From Candidatus Flexifilum affinis (GTDB taxonomy: Bacteria > Chloroflexota > Anaerolineae > Aggregatilineales > Phototrophicaceae): DNA of 33,119 bases. This document shows, in pieces, positions 7,647-17,494 of the stretch (positions are counted from its first letter, which is position 1; each line of letters starts with the position of its first letter). Under the pieces are notes generated by a model. It was not told the DNA's origin and did no database searches. It saw only the letters and a program-made list of their open reading frames with translations. The position numbers and the translations under genes were made by a program. The stretch covers positions 1 through 33,119 of the forward strand of contig JADJPJ010000102.1 of the NCBI GenBank assembly GCA_016713325.1. Reading direction: 5' to 3'.

Positions 7647-8012
7647 ATGGGTACTCTCATCAGCGTGCAGGTGACCGGGTTCGTCGGCAGCGATCCGCAG
7701 GTGCGGCAGGTTGGGGAACAGAGCGTGGCGTCGTTCTCGGTGGCGGTCAGCCGCAAGAACCGCGCCGGCGAGAAGCAGACGCTGTGGGTGCGCGTCAACT
7801 GCTGGAACAAGCTGGCAGACATCGCCGAGCAGTACGTGCGCAAGGGGTCGCTGGTGCAGGTCACGGCCGAGTGGCTGCGCCCGTCGGCGTGGGTCGACCA
7901 GAGCGGCACGGCGCAGGCCAGCGTGGACATCGATGCGGCCCGCCTGGTGCTGCTCGACCGCGCGGAGAACGGCGACACCGATCCCGGCGAGGATGGCGGC
8001 ATTCCGTTCTGA
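7647..8012 (+). CDS. ssb: Single-stranded DNA-binding protein
   Basis: An intact 121-residue protein with an OB-fold SSB domain over about residues 1-105: ISVQVTGFVGSDPQVRQVG, then SFSVAVSRKNR, TLWVRVNCWNKLADIAEQYV and KGSLVQVTAEW. It ends in the acidic tail EDGGIPF, a close variant of the DDDIPF tip that binds replication and repair partners. It is shorter than chromosomal SSBs because the linker is nearly absent, a common feature of plasmid or ICE copies. The start is set by GAGGAG about 7 bases upstream. It stands alone, with nested hairpins upstream and a hairpin after its stop, and converges on drmC. It probably protects single-stranded DNA during element transfer or replication. Confidence 0.9.
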   Translation: MGTLISVQVTGFVGSDPQVRQVGEQSVASFSVAVSRKNRAGEKQTLWVRVNCWNKLADIAEQYVRKGSLVQVTAEWLRPSAWVDQSGTAQASVDIDAARLVLLDRAENGDTDPGEDGGIPF

Positions 8013-8024
8013 TCGGGCGTGCGG

Positions 8025-8050
8025 AGGGTGGCGCCTGCGGGTGCCATCCT
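8025..8050. terminator. Hairpin between ssb and drmC
   Basis: Twelve bases after the ssb stop, 8025-8035 and 8040-8050 can form an 11-bp stem (two G-U pairs) with a TGCG loop. There is no clear T run on either side, so it could be a weak bidirectional terminator between the converging ssb and drmC genes or only a chance hairpin. Confidence 0.35.
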
Positions 8051-8090
8051 TCACTCACTATTTCGGTCACTGATCAGCGTGGCAAACCTG

Positions 8091-8865
8091 CTAGACCCGA
8101 GACAGATAACCTCGGTCGAGATAGTGGTCAAAAATGCTTTCAACTCGTTCCGGGGAGAACCCCCACCACCGAAAAGAAAAAACCAACCGACGCGGGCGGG
8201 GAGGGCGCTCAAGGGGGGGGGGGGGGAGAGAAAGAAGAGGCTTTGCCCCCCGGGAACCGGGGCCCCCCCGGGGGGGGGGGGGGCGGGCGGGCGGGCGCAC
8301 CACCCCCCCTCGCGCGCGGACCAAACATAGAACTCCGCTTGTTCCCGAATGGAGGGGCCGTAGAATGATGCAATCCCTTGATGTTTGAAGGCCTTCGAAT
8401 CCACGAACATGCGTATGCGTACACTTCGATTGGCCGCACCAAGCAGAGCATCAGTTAACCGTTCTATACGATACAGAGCGTAACTCATGAGCAAAATCCG
8501 GTCTGTCGCACCCTGAATCATTTGTAGCAGTGCTTCATCGGTACGCCTGAGATCAAACGGCGGAAAGACTGGCCCGCTCAGCACTAATTCCAGGGCAGGG
8601 GAGGTGCGATGATGTGCATCAATGGCGCAGGCTGTTTGAAGTGCGAAGGCAAGCTCTCGGGGCGATCGTTTCCGCGCCTGAGCCTCCCGGACAATTTGCG
8701 CAAACAGACTCCTCAGATTTGGAGAGTGGAACGATGACAATGCACCCGCGCTTGTCTGATTCCCCCTCGTCTGATTAATCGAGTCGCTGCGCTATCTGCG
8801 AAAATGATCTCCGGCGGCGCGATCTGAATGAGGTGCTGCAGATCATCCAGAAGAGTGTCGGTCAT
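8091..8865 (-). CDS. drmC: DrmC, phospholipase-D-like protein of DISARM (interrupted sequence)
   Basis: DrmC is the PLD-superfamily component of DISARM. The likely start is the ATG at 8865 (TDTLLDDLQHLIQIAPPE). A one-base frame change at the G run near 8772 joins it to the main frame with SFHSPNLRSLFAQIV, then TDRILLMSYALYRIERLTDAL and VRIRMFVDSKAF, the usual PLD core strands. At about 8165-8325 the sequence becomes runs of G and C that cannot be native coding sequence. After it, a plausible C terminus resumes (PERVESIFDHYLDRGYLSRV, stop at 8091). The total span would give about 258 residues, normal for DrmC. The HxKxxxxD catalytic motif is not seen and would fall in the damaged block. It is the last gene of the operon and overlaps the end of drmB. 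Confidence 0.75.
8165..8325. other. Homopolymer-rich block, probable sequence artefact
   Basis: This stretch contains A runs, a 14-G run at 8213-8226, C and G runs at 8263-8283 (7 C then 14 G) and about four GGGC units. It lies inside drmC, whose conserved reading continues on both sides. The pattern resembles low-quality base calls or a misassembled read end more than biology. Confidence 0.7.
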
Positions 8866-10726
8866 GAGGGTGCTCACCGAAGAAGGCCAATGAATGTCGT
8901 TCACGATCCATCGTTTCAACGAGAACTGAGCGATCCAGATAGCGATTCCCACGTTCGCACGATGTCTCTGGCGCGAACAGACACGCGTGACACGCCGCAG
9001 CATGGATGGTACGTCCTTGCGTGTCCACAGTGCGTTCGGCACAAATTGGATCGCCTGCACAGAGGAGACGCTTTCCAGCGACTGCCGGATGAGCTGGTAC
9101 AAAGTGTCTTCGTTTTCGCCAAGGCCGATCAAGCCTCCGAGCGTCCCCTCGCTGTCCGAGGCAGACGTGTAGATGAGGACTCCGGCCATCGGTCCTCCAA
9201 CGACGCCGGCTGGCCGCGCGTATACACGCTCTTTCAGGCTGGCCGCTGAGTACCCCGCCTCAAGCGAGAACTGCCGCATGAGTGCATGGGCAAAGCTGTG
9301 CAGCAGCACAGCGCAGGCCTGGGAAGTCGATCTGAGGGTTCTGGATGCCGCGCTTCTCGCGCCAGCGGACATGGGCAGCAAAAAACGCGTCCGCGTGGTC
9401 CTTGAGCGCCTCCTGGCCCTCCCATTGCGCGACCGCTGACTCGCCCAAGCGCAGGAATATTCCCTCGCCACGAAGCTCGGTGGTTGGGACCCATTCTGGC
9501 GGATTTCGCGACAGCTCTGCGGCATTCACGCGGACACGCTGATCAGGGTCAGTGAGTTCGCCAACAGCGTCGAGGCGCGCAAAGCCGACCATCGCCTGGA
9601 CTTCTCGCAGCCGCTCGACAAGCAGTACGTCGCTGATGAACAGATCCTTCCAATGCGGCTTGAGGCGAACGGGGCGAACCCGAAAGTCTGTTGTGTTCAA
9701 CTTCGGATCTGCCTTACAGAAGACCTCCCATTCCGGCAGCTTGATATCTGGCGCAGGCGTCTTTGGCACCGCCGACTGACGCTGCTCAAACTCAAGGATA
9801 CCCGTCAGAATCTGCTTGTCATCGAATTGTGCCAGTTCGCCCTGAATTTCCCTCCGGCGGCGCAAGAACTGGATGTTCTCCACGGACTCCGTGCCCTGAA
9901 GGCGATCCCAGTTCGACTCGATGAGCTGCGCAAGCCGGTCTGTATCGGTGGGGATCGACAGGACTGCCAGATTGATAGGAAACCACAGGTTGGTGGCACC
10001 CAGCACGATGGCGCGCGCATGTTCTTTGCAGGGGGTAGGGTCGTAGTCGCGGAGCTGCGGTCGCCGTCCAGTGCACATCGGCAATTTGTTGCGGTTGTCC
10101 TTGCCAAACGCCTCCGACAGACGGCGGCTGGCGCCACAGTCGCAGCGCACTTCCAGATCACGCGCTTCGCCGGCGGGGCCGTATTCCAGAAGTCTGAGCA
10201 GGGATTTCTCAAGCTTGCAGGGATCCCCTCGATGTACAAATTCCACCCAGGGAAAATCATCCAAATGACCCTCTTCACAGGCGACCAGGATACGTGAGGG
10301 GATGGCCTCCGGTGCTTTGCGCGATTCGGTGCAGCCCGTGTGCCGGTAACAAATGCGATCCGGGGGGTATTCGATCTTTTCCATCTCGAACAGACCGGAG
10401 CTCAGCGGCGCGAGTCGATGGCAGACGGGACACACCCACCAGCGCGGAAAAACGGCTACGGGCGCGCCATAGAGCATCTCCGAAGTGATGGGAGGCTGAA
10501 TCTCCTTATCCGCGCGAGGCAGCGGCATCAGCTTCTCGACCGACGGCAGATGGTGACGAACAGCGTTCAACAGCCGAGGCTCGACGATTTCCCTGCCGCC
10601 CGGATTCCATTCGTCCAGACCCATGACAATCACCGACAGGCTGGGCAGGTCCACGATCGACCCGACGCCGTAGGTGTACATCATCTGGCTGGGACGGATC
10701 TCACCCACGAACTTCCGGTTGTTCAT
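8843..10726 (-). CDS. drmB: DrmB, DUF1998-containing DISARM protein
   Basis: DrmB is a core DISARM protein that works with the DrmA helicase. It starts at the ATG at 10726, overlapping the drmA stop. The N terminus (RKFVGEIRPSQMMYTYGVG, then SIVDLPSLSVIVMGLDEW) is typical. Zinc-type pairs follow: CPVC near residue 95 and CDC near 195. Near 9315 the frame changes and the DUF1998 core continues (LLHSFAHALMRQFSLEAGYS, then AGVLIYTSASDSEGTLGG). A second change near 9035 leads to the Cys cluster ACHACLFAPETSCERGNRYL and an end at 8843. The total is about 628 residues, normal for the family. The two frame changes fall between conserved blocks without loss of sequence, so I read them as single-base errors. 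Confidence 0.9.
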
Positions 10727-13700
10727 CGCTCGTCATCCATTCGGTAGTCGTCCAGAATGAGGCGGATAGGCGCGCTCGACGTCGCGCATGGAGTTCAGGG
10801 TGGTGAAAATCCTCCAGTCGCCATCGCGATCTTCGGGCCGTGTCAACAGCGGAATGCGGTCGCCGCGCTTAGTCGAATAGGTCAGGTGGGAGGGGAGGCG
10901 ACTCCTGTAGATCCACTCGTCCAGCCGTGCATTGAGCATATTATGGACATCGTCGGCGACCTCCTGGCGCTCCGTGATCAACCCGGCGCGGCGCGTGAGG
11001 ATCTCGACTGCCTTCCCGACCAGGGGGTCCTCCCGGCGCAGCGTCTCCGCTCGATCCTCATGGTTGAAGGTGTCGTTCTCCAGGCGCAGCAGGGAGACGA
11101 ACACCCCGGACAAGGCCCGCGCCAGGGCTGCCGGCGCAAACGGCGTGACGGACAGCGCCTCGACCTGTGATAGAAGGTGTGGTGGTAGTGCTCGAAGCGC
11201 GCTCGTAATGGCTGAGATCGCGCGGTCGCGTCAATCTACTAGACGGTGATAACGACGCCCGGCGCATGGCGGCCGACACGGCTCGTTGCCTGATGTATTC
11301 CCGCGGTGGCCTTCGGTTGCCCCGCGACGATCATCAGACCCAGGCGGGCGACATCGACGCCGACCGAGATCATGTTGGTCGCCAGGACGGTATCCAGCGG
11401 CCGGCGATCCTGGTTCTTGCCTCCGAAGGGCGTCTCCATGCGATCGAGGATCTCAGGGATCTGCACGGCACTCTTGCGCGAGGTCAGTTCGGTGACGTTG
11501 TCTGGATAGATGGTTCGCTTGGAAAGGCCACGCTGATCCATGCGCCGCAAGCGCGACTGCACGGCGTCGTCCATGACGCGCACCATGCCGCCCAACTCGC
11601 GGACTGAGTTGAAGTAGCCGACCAGCGTCATGTAGGGATCGGCGGCTTCAGGGCCGTGTCGTTCGTAGAGGGCCTGCGCCGCCGCCATTGCCGTGACGTA
11701 CGTGCGGATCAGGACGGACTTGAGGCGCGTCCCCGATGCGCAGACGCCGAGATAGAGACGCCCCGGCGCGGACGGATCCTGCTGAGCGAAGAAGTTGTCG
11801 GAGGCATCCAGCCCAGGCGGAGGGAAGATGTTCACGCTGCGCTGAAACAGGCCATGCACCTGATAGCTGGCGCGCCGGATCGTGGCGGTCGAGGCGACGA
11901 TCTTGGCGCGCACGGGGGTGCCGTTGAGCTGCCAGGTGCAGAGCGCATCCACCGCCGTTTCGTACAGGCCGACGAGCGTTCCCAGCGGGCCGCTGATCAG
12001 ATGCAGCTCGTCCTGAATGATCAGATCCGGGGGACGCAGACCGCGTGACAGCAGCTGAGTATGGCAGGCCGGGTAGGCTCCCTTCTTCGGATGACTGTCG
12101 GCGTCTGTGATTTCCGGCGAGCGGTAGCCGTGCCGGGGGCACCAGCCGTTCACCCGACCGAATAGCATCTGCGTTGCGCCCTTCCACGGCATCTGGGCGA
12201 ACTTGTCCACGGTGGCGATGAGCAGGGCAGGAGGCGACGATAGATTTCCTCGTCGACGACGACGATGGGCAGCCCTTCGCCTTTCGAGCGCCGCTCGCCG
12301 AACGGACACTCCCCGAACGTGTCGCTGCAATACTGAAGGGTGCGTCCTGCGCCCTGATCGACTGTCTCGACCTTGATGTTGCGACCCGGATGGATGGGGC
12401 TGCCACACCAGGGACAGTTCTTCAACTGCACAGGAGTTCCGCTGCCGCCCTGGCTGCCACGCCAACCCCATGCGCCTGGGTGATTGCATCTCAGGAGCCA
12501 TCTGTAGTCTGGGTACTGCGCGCCGACCTACAGACCGATGCGGAACGGCTCCTTCCCCACGTCGCCACTTCCTCTCGGCGCAGGACCTCGCATGCTGCGA
12601 TGAGGGCGGTCGCCCCGCTGAAACTGCTGCAAGGTGAGCAGGCGCAGGGTGTAGCGCATGATCACGGCTTACGCCCGCACCCTCCCCGTCGAAATCGCCG
12701 AGTTCGGCTTGCAGGCGGCGGATAGCCAGCGTGAAGGCAGTCAGGCCGAGATAGGCTTCCGTCTTGCCGCCGCCGGTGGGGAACCAGAGCAGATCGGCGA
12801 TGCCGGTCTGCACGCTGGGATCGCTGCGATCGGGATGTGTCGGATCGACCATTGCCGGCAGGTTGAGCAGGATGAACGCCAACTGGAAGGGACGCCAGCT
12901 GCGGTTGTGCGGGACATCGAGGGTGTTCATGTCCGGCTGCGTGTCGCGTCGGACCTCCTGAGAAAGGGGTACGCACGCGCTGCAGCGCCACTGCCTGATT
13001 GGCAAACTGAAAGCCAGCGCCGCCTGCGGATCGGCATCCAGCAGGTCGATCCCGGCCTGTGCGGTTCATCGTCTGCCGCCCGTGGTCGATCTGCGTGCTG
13101 GCGATCCCGGTGTCGACGTAGGGGCGCAGCAGCAGATCGGGATGCTGCACCCTGTACGCCTGCGCGTCGAGCCATGCCTTGTAGGCATCGACCAGCGGCT
13201 GGAGGGCGGCGCGGAACCCGCCTTGCGGGGTGACTGCCAGCTCGGCCATATCGGTTTGCAGGCTGGGAATGGGCCGCGCACCCATGGGCGTGATTTCGGC
13301 GTGCGGGAGGACGCGCGTTTCCACCCGGAAGGCACGCGCAGGATTGGCCGGGTCGGATTCGACGGCCACCCCGACGCCGTGCCCGACGGCGAATTCCTGG
13401 TGCGTCCGGTAGAGCATCTCCATCGCGCGGTCTTCCGCGTCGAGCAGGGTGCGGGAAAGCGGACGTTTGGCGAGGATCGCTGCGCCATCCTCCGAATAGA
13501 GGGCGATCTCTGGCTGAAAGATCCAGCACTCGTCCTTCTTGCGCTTGGTTTCTGCCGGCCATTGACCAGGAACAGCGTCAGCGAGTAGCCGCCGTTCACC
13601 GCCCGGCAGACCCCGGTCAGATACACTGTGCGCTTCGGTTCGACATAGATAGGACTGATCAGACCGTCGCGCACCGGGATGGGAGGGCAGACCACATGCA

Positions 13701-14173
13701 CGGGGATGCGCTGCCAGAACACACGGTTGAGTTCTTCGTCCTCTCTCTCGGACATAGCGCCCGTAGCGCACCTCGGCGATCAGGCTTGTCGCCTCGCTGG
13801 ACAGTGAGACGGTCAGACCGAGGATGAGGGGATGAACGCGGCCGTGTCGCCGACATCGAGGAATGGGAGGGGCGGCGCTGCCATCCTCGCCATCGTCGGC
13901 CGTGCCGGCGGCGAGCTCTCCCTGTTCGTCCACCGGATCGATGACCTCCGGTTCCGGGGCCTCGTCCCCGCTCGACTCCGCCGGTTCCTCCTCGTCCTCC
14001 GATGCTTTTCGGATAGGCGCCAGCGCGCCGACCAGGTAGCGGTCGCGCACCGAGGCCTCGTAGATCACCTCGTCTTCGCCGCCGGCAGGACCGAGCCAGT
14101 CGCGCATGAGCATGTCGACGAATTCGGCTCGCACCTGTTCGCGGGTGACGTTCGGGAGTTTGGGATCAGGCAT
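10723..14173 (-). CDS. drmA: DrmA, DISARM helicase (frame interrupted)
   Basis: DrmA is the superfamily 2 helicase of the DISARM core. The gene starts at the ATG at 14173 (PDPKLPNVTREQVRAEFVD) and ends at the TGA at 10723-10725 (LILDDYRMDDER), overlapping drmB. Along its roughly 1150 codons the family motifs occur in order but in several frames: an acidic N-terminal linker, then the Walker A segment WFPTGGGKTEAYLGL near 12780, a zinc-type CPWC, the Walker B segment IIQDELHLIS near 12010, ASTATI near 11885, and the arginine-finger segment QATSRVGR near 11275. At least six single-base frame changes are needed. No blocks are missing, so an intact gene with sequence errors is more likely than a pseudogene. 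It lies about 20 bases after the DUF262 gene. Confidence 0.88.
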
Positions 14174-14193
14174 GGTCGGTCTCCGGGGTCTCG

Positions 14194-15729
14194 TCAGTCA
14201 TGCGACGAGGTGGCGCGCACGATCAGGTTGTAGAGGTACTGCGCGCGCTCCTGCCGAAAGGCATTGAAATCATCCCCGCGCAGGCTGGATGCCTCACCGG
14301 TTGGCAGTTGGTGCGACGCCAGGACTTCGTCCAGAACTGCCGGCGCATTCCAGGCTGAGGCCACCTTGTCGAGATACTGGCTCGGTGGGTTCTTGCCGAT
14401 GCGCTTGTTCGTCTCGCTGTCGATCAATGTGCGGTTGACGATGGCATCGATCTCCGCTTGCTCGTAGTGCCCAAGCGCGTTCAGATAGGCGTTGGGGAAG
14501 ATGTGGTGGTCGTCGATTCCGCTGTCTTCCATCAGCCCCGCAGTGATCGGGCGGGCGCTGTGGAAGTCGCGTGGATGCTGCTGGAGGATGAGGCAGAGCA
14601 CTCCTCGATAAACGGCGCGCTGGCGGGTGGTCGTTGTGTACAGTCGCGGCAGGTCAAACTTGAAGCCTCGCACGCTCTCCGGCGCCTCACCGCCGGCCAC
14701 CCAGGCCTTGAGTTCTTTGTAGTCGGTCAGCGTCTGCGAGGTTGGGCTCGATTCATAGGTCTGCATGAAGAGAGAGCACCAGTACCACTGCTTCAGGCAG
14801 GTGCGCATCCGACCCATGTCCGGGCCCTTGAGATGACGGTGGACCAAAATGCTCGCAAGTGGGACCAGAATGGTGTTGTAGAGAGCTGCTTGAGCACACC
14901 GCATCCTCGTGCAGCATGGCCACGCTTCATCCATGCCCCAGATGGCGTCGCCCACACTGGTTGGCCACCCTGGTTCCAGCGCAGGATGTCGCTGCGCTTG
15001 ATGGAATTCCTGTGCCTCGACGCCGATCGCCTGCAGCGTAGTACGGGTCGGCGCCGAAGCGCTTCAGGAGCGTGGTGTCGAGCGCATCGGCCCAGAGCTG
15101 GCGCAGGTTGACATCCTGCGGGAAGAAGCGGGCCGCCAGCAGGCCGAACACGCGAGGCGCACGCCCGTGTTGTTCAGCGTCTCGAAAATGGTGCAGACCG
15201 CCTCGACCGAGATGCCTTCCTTGAGCGTGACAACGGGGTGAACAGCCAGGCATAGAAACCCTCGCCGCCGAAGATAACCTGCAGCGGCAGCACGCCATAT
15301 TTCGCCTGCTTCTCGATTGTGCCGTAATAGCTTTCGCCGGTCTCGCGGCGGTAGAAGACGAGTGCCTCGTCGATGTCGTCGCCCGCAAGCAGCCTGCGGA
15401 AGTCGATGTAGTAGCGATGATCCCCGCGCCATGAGGGCCTGATACAGCGAGCTCAGGCGCTGCTGGCCGTCGAGGATAGAGGTACTTGGGCGTGTGGCCG
15501 TTGAGTTCCGGGGCGCCGGCGAAGCGCGCGCCTGAAAGATGCGATTGCTGCTTTCCAGGCGAGCAGGGTGCCGGCGGGAAGCGCCGGTGAGCGAGACGAG
15601 CAGAGACAGCGTCTGCCCTGGCTGCCACACGAAGTCGCGCTGGAAGTCGGGCAGGGCGGTCTCTCGAATGTGGATCGAGCTCAACAGCTCGTCTTTGAGC
15701 TTTTTCGGGTGGGTTTCAAAGTTCGTCAT
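14194..15729 (-). CDS. DUF262/DUF1524 (GmrSD-like) nuclease, frame interrupted
   Basis: About 510 residues. The N terminus carries the DUF262 signature LPDFQRDFVW (residues 26-35) and ILDGQQRLSSLYQAL, the DGQQR loop that in this fold binds and cleaves nucleotides (ParB/sulfiredoxin-like). The C-terminal half carries DDHHIFPNAYLNALG, the DHHIFP motif of the His-Me (HNH-like) DUF1524 nuclease. The two domains together define GmrSD-type enzymes, including type IV restriction of glucosylated DNA. At least five frame changes occur between 15560 and 14950, but every part is present. It begins the second block of the DISARM operon, directly before drmA, and is transcribed away from the divergent XRE gene. 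Substrate preference cannot be read from the sequence. Confidence 0.8.
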
Positions 15730-15864
15730 CGGCAGTCCTGAAGATTCATTGTCTCAACGTCGCGTTAGTTATTTATGACTTATGTACCAGTTTAGTATCA
15801 TTCGGGTCTTCGAACAATTCAGGAACCCAGAAGTGGTCTTGTAGAACAAAAGGTCTAACTGAGC

Positions 15865-15900
15865 GTTGACTTTTCCGTGCAATAGAGTAAACTTGTCAAC
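15865..15900 (+). promoter_or_regulatory. Promoter and putative operator of the XRE-ImmA/MazF pair
   Basis: A -35-like TTGACT (15866-15871) and a -10-like TAAACT (15888-15893) are separated by 16 bases. They are bracketed by a perfect inverted repeat, GTTGAC (15865-15870) and GTCAAC (15895-15900), centred on the promoter. This is a typical layout for autorepression by an XRE-type regulator. The ribosome-binding site GGGAGA lies about 7 bases ahead of the ATG at 15921. Confidence 0.55.
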
Positions 15901-15920
15901 AGAGAACAGGGAGACGAGCG

Positions 15921-17104
15921 ATGGTTGGGGAGAGAGTACGCCAGGCCCGTCTGCTCGCGGGGTGGACCCAGGAAGCGCTCGCGGATGCGCTGACCGATGC
16001 GGGACACCCGGCGACAAAGGCGGTCATTTCAAAATACGAAAGAACAAGAGCACACCTTCTGCCCAATTCTTGCTGTTGGCGGCCAGCATCCTGGATGTGC
16101 CCGCCTCGTACTTCACGCACCAGCCGACGCTCGATGTGAACTGGCTGGCGTTTCGGCGGCACAGCACCCTGCCGGACAAGGAACAGACGGCGATCAAAGC
16201 GTACGCGGCCGACGTGGCCGAGCTGCAAATCGAACTGCAAACGCTGCTGCACCCGGATGAGACCGCCGATCTGCCGGATGCCATGCCGGTCGAGACGATG
16301 GAGCAGGCGGAAGACGCGGCGCAGCGGCTGCGCGACTGCTGGGAACTGGACGACAACCCGATTGACAGTCTGGTACAGACGGCGGAAGACCATCAGGTGA
16401 TTGTCGTGGGCTGGCGCAAACATGCGGGCGAATTCGACGGCCTGTCGGGGTGGTGCAGCCAGCGGCCGGTCTCGGTCATCAGCACGGTGGTCGATCCCGA
16501 CCGCCGCCGCTTCACGCTGGCCCACGAACTCGGCCATCTGGTGATGGACACGAGCGCGGCATCCGACCGGGATGCGGAGAAGCTGGCGCATCGCTTTGGC
16601 GCGGCGCTGCTCGTGCCCGCAGACCGGGCGCGCCGTGAACTGGGGATGCGCCGAACCCGCCTCGACTGGGACGAACTGGCCATCCTCAAGCGAAAGTACG
16701 GTCTGAGCATGGCGGCGTGGATCTACCGCGCCAAGGACCTGGGCATCATCACCGAGCACTACGCGACCAGCCTGTACCGGGAGCTGAGCGAGCGCGGCTG
16801 GCGGAAGCGTGAGCCGGTGGAGTACATCGCCGACGAGACACCGCTGCGCCTGGAGCAGATGGCGCACCGGGCCGTCGCCGAGGGGCTGATCAGCCCGGAC
16901 CAGATACGCCGCGTCTTTCCGGACTGGGTCGAGCGGGAACTGGCTTCGGCAGGCAGCGGCCGGTTCACCATTTACGACCTGATGGACCTGCCGGAAGACG
17001 AGCAGCAGCGGGTGCTGGACGCGGCCTTCGCGGCTGCCCAGCATGAAGACTTCGAGATCTTCGAGGCCAACGAGTTTCTGGAAGACAGGGAGACCACCGA
17101 CTAG
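15921..17104 (+). CDS. XRE-family regulator fused to ImmA/IrrE-type metallopeptidase
   Basis: The ATG at 15921 has a good ribosome-binding site. Residues about 1-45 form a helix-turn-helix (ERVRQARLLAGWTQEALADA, then KAVISKYER). One base appears to be missing near 16043; restoring it gives YERNKSTPSAQFLLLAASIL and joins the HTH to the long C-terminal frame. The C-terminal part is a COG2856/ImmA-IrrE domain with the zinc motif AHELGHLVMD at about residues 200-210 and the later helix RDAEKLAHRFGAALLVP. Such proteins act as repressors and antitoxins, or cleave a repressor under stress. The stop (TAG) directly touches the ATG of the MazF-like gene, so the two form one operon. It lies opposite to the surrounding DISARM genes. 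Confidence 0.85.
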
Positions 17105-17494
17105 ATGAGTGCAGCGAAGCCGCCGTCGATTCAGCGTGGGCAGGTGTGGAACGTGGAATTTGACCCCCAGGTGGTGTCCGAGATTCGCAAGATTCGCCCG
17201 GCCGTCGTGATGAGCCTTCCGACGGTCGGGCGACCGTCCCTCCACATTGTAGTGCCGATCACCACAGGAAGGCCAGTCGCAACCAGTTTCTGGATGCTTC
17301 CTATCGCGGCGACTTCGCGCAATGGCCTGGATCACGACTCGTTTGCTGATGGATCCCAGGTCAAATCAGTGTCGGCTGAGCGGATCCGCAAGTATCGGGG
17401 TACGTTGAGCCAGCAGGAGCTTGACGAGCTGGCGGCGATCATTGCCTTCTGCGTTGGCTACCGATCGCCCAAGCCCCCGCCGGGTTCCTCTTAG
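17105..17494 (+). CDS. mazF: MazF/PemK-family mRNA interferase-like toxin
   Basis: A 129-residue protein with the PemK/MazF beta-barrel pattern: IQRGQVWNVEFDPQ, then RKIRPAVVMSLPTVGRPS, HIVVPITTGRP, and DGSQVKSVSAERI followed by a C-terminal helix (LSQQELDELAAIIAFCVGY). RGQVW, the Arg-Pro-Ala-Val-Val strand and the VPITT strand are hallmarks of this family, which cleaves mRNA at short sites. Its start abuts the stop of the XRE-ImmA gene, so that protein is the likely antitoxin or regulator. Its stop overlaps the end of the converging unknown gene by four bases. A role as a guard that triggers if DISARM fails or is lost is inference only. Confidence 0.82.
   Translation: MSAAKPPSIQRGQVWNVEFDPQVVSEIRKIRPAVVMSLPTVGRPSLHIVVPITTGRPVATSFWMLPIAATSRNGLDHDSFADGSQVKSVSAERIRKYRGTLSQQELDELAAIIAFCVGYRSPKPPPGSS

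Noticed and set aside
8213..8283. G-quadruplex-forming regulatory element
   Set aside because: The runs sit inside drmC amid other homopolymers and look like poor base calling; kept only as a low-priority alternative.
15896..17335. A 479-codon minus-strand frame opposite the XRE-ImmA gene
   Set aside because: The plus strand has HTH and HELGH motifs with a promoter and ribosome-binding site; the minus frame is His/Arg rich with no motif.
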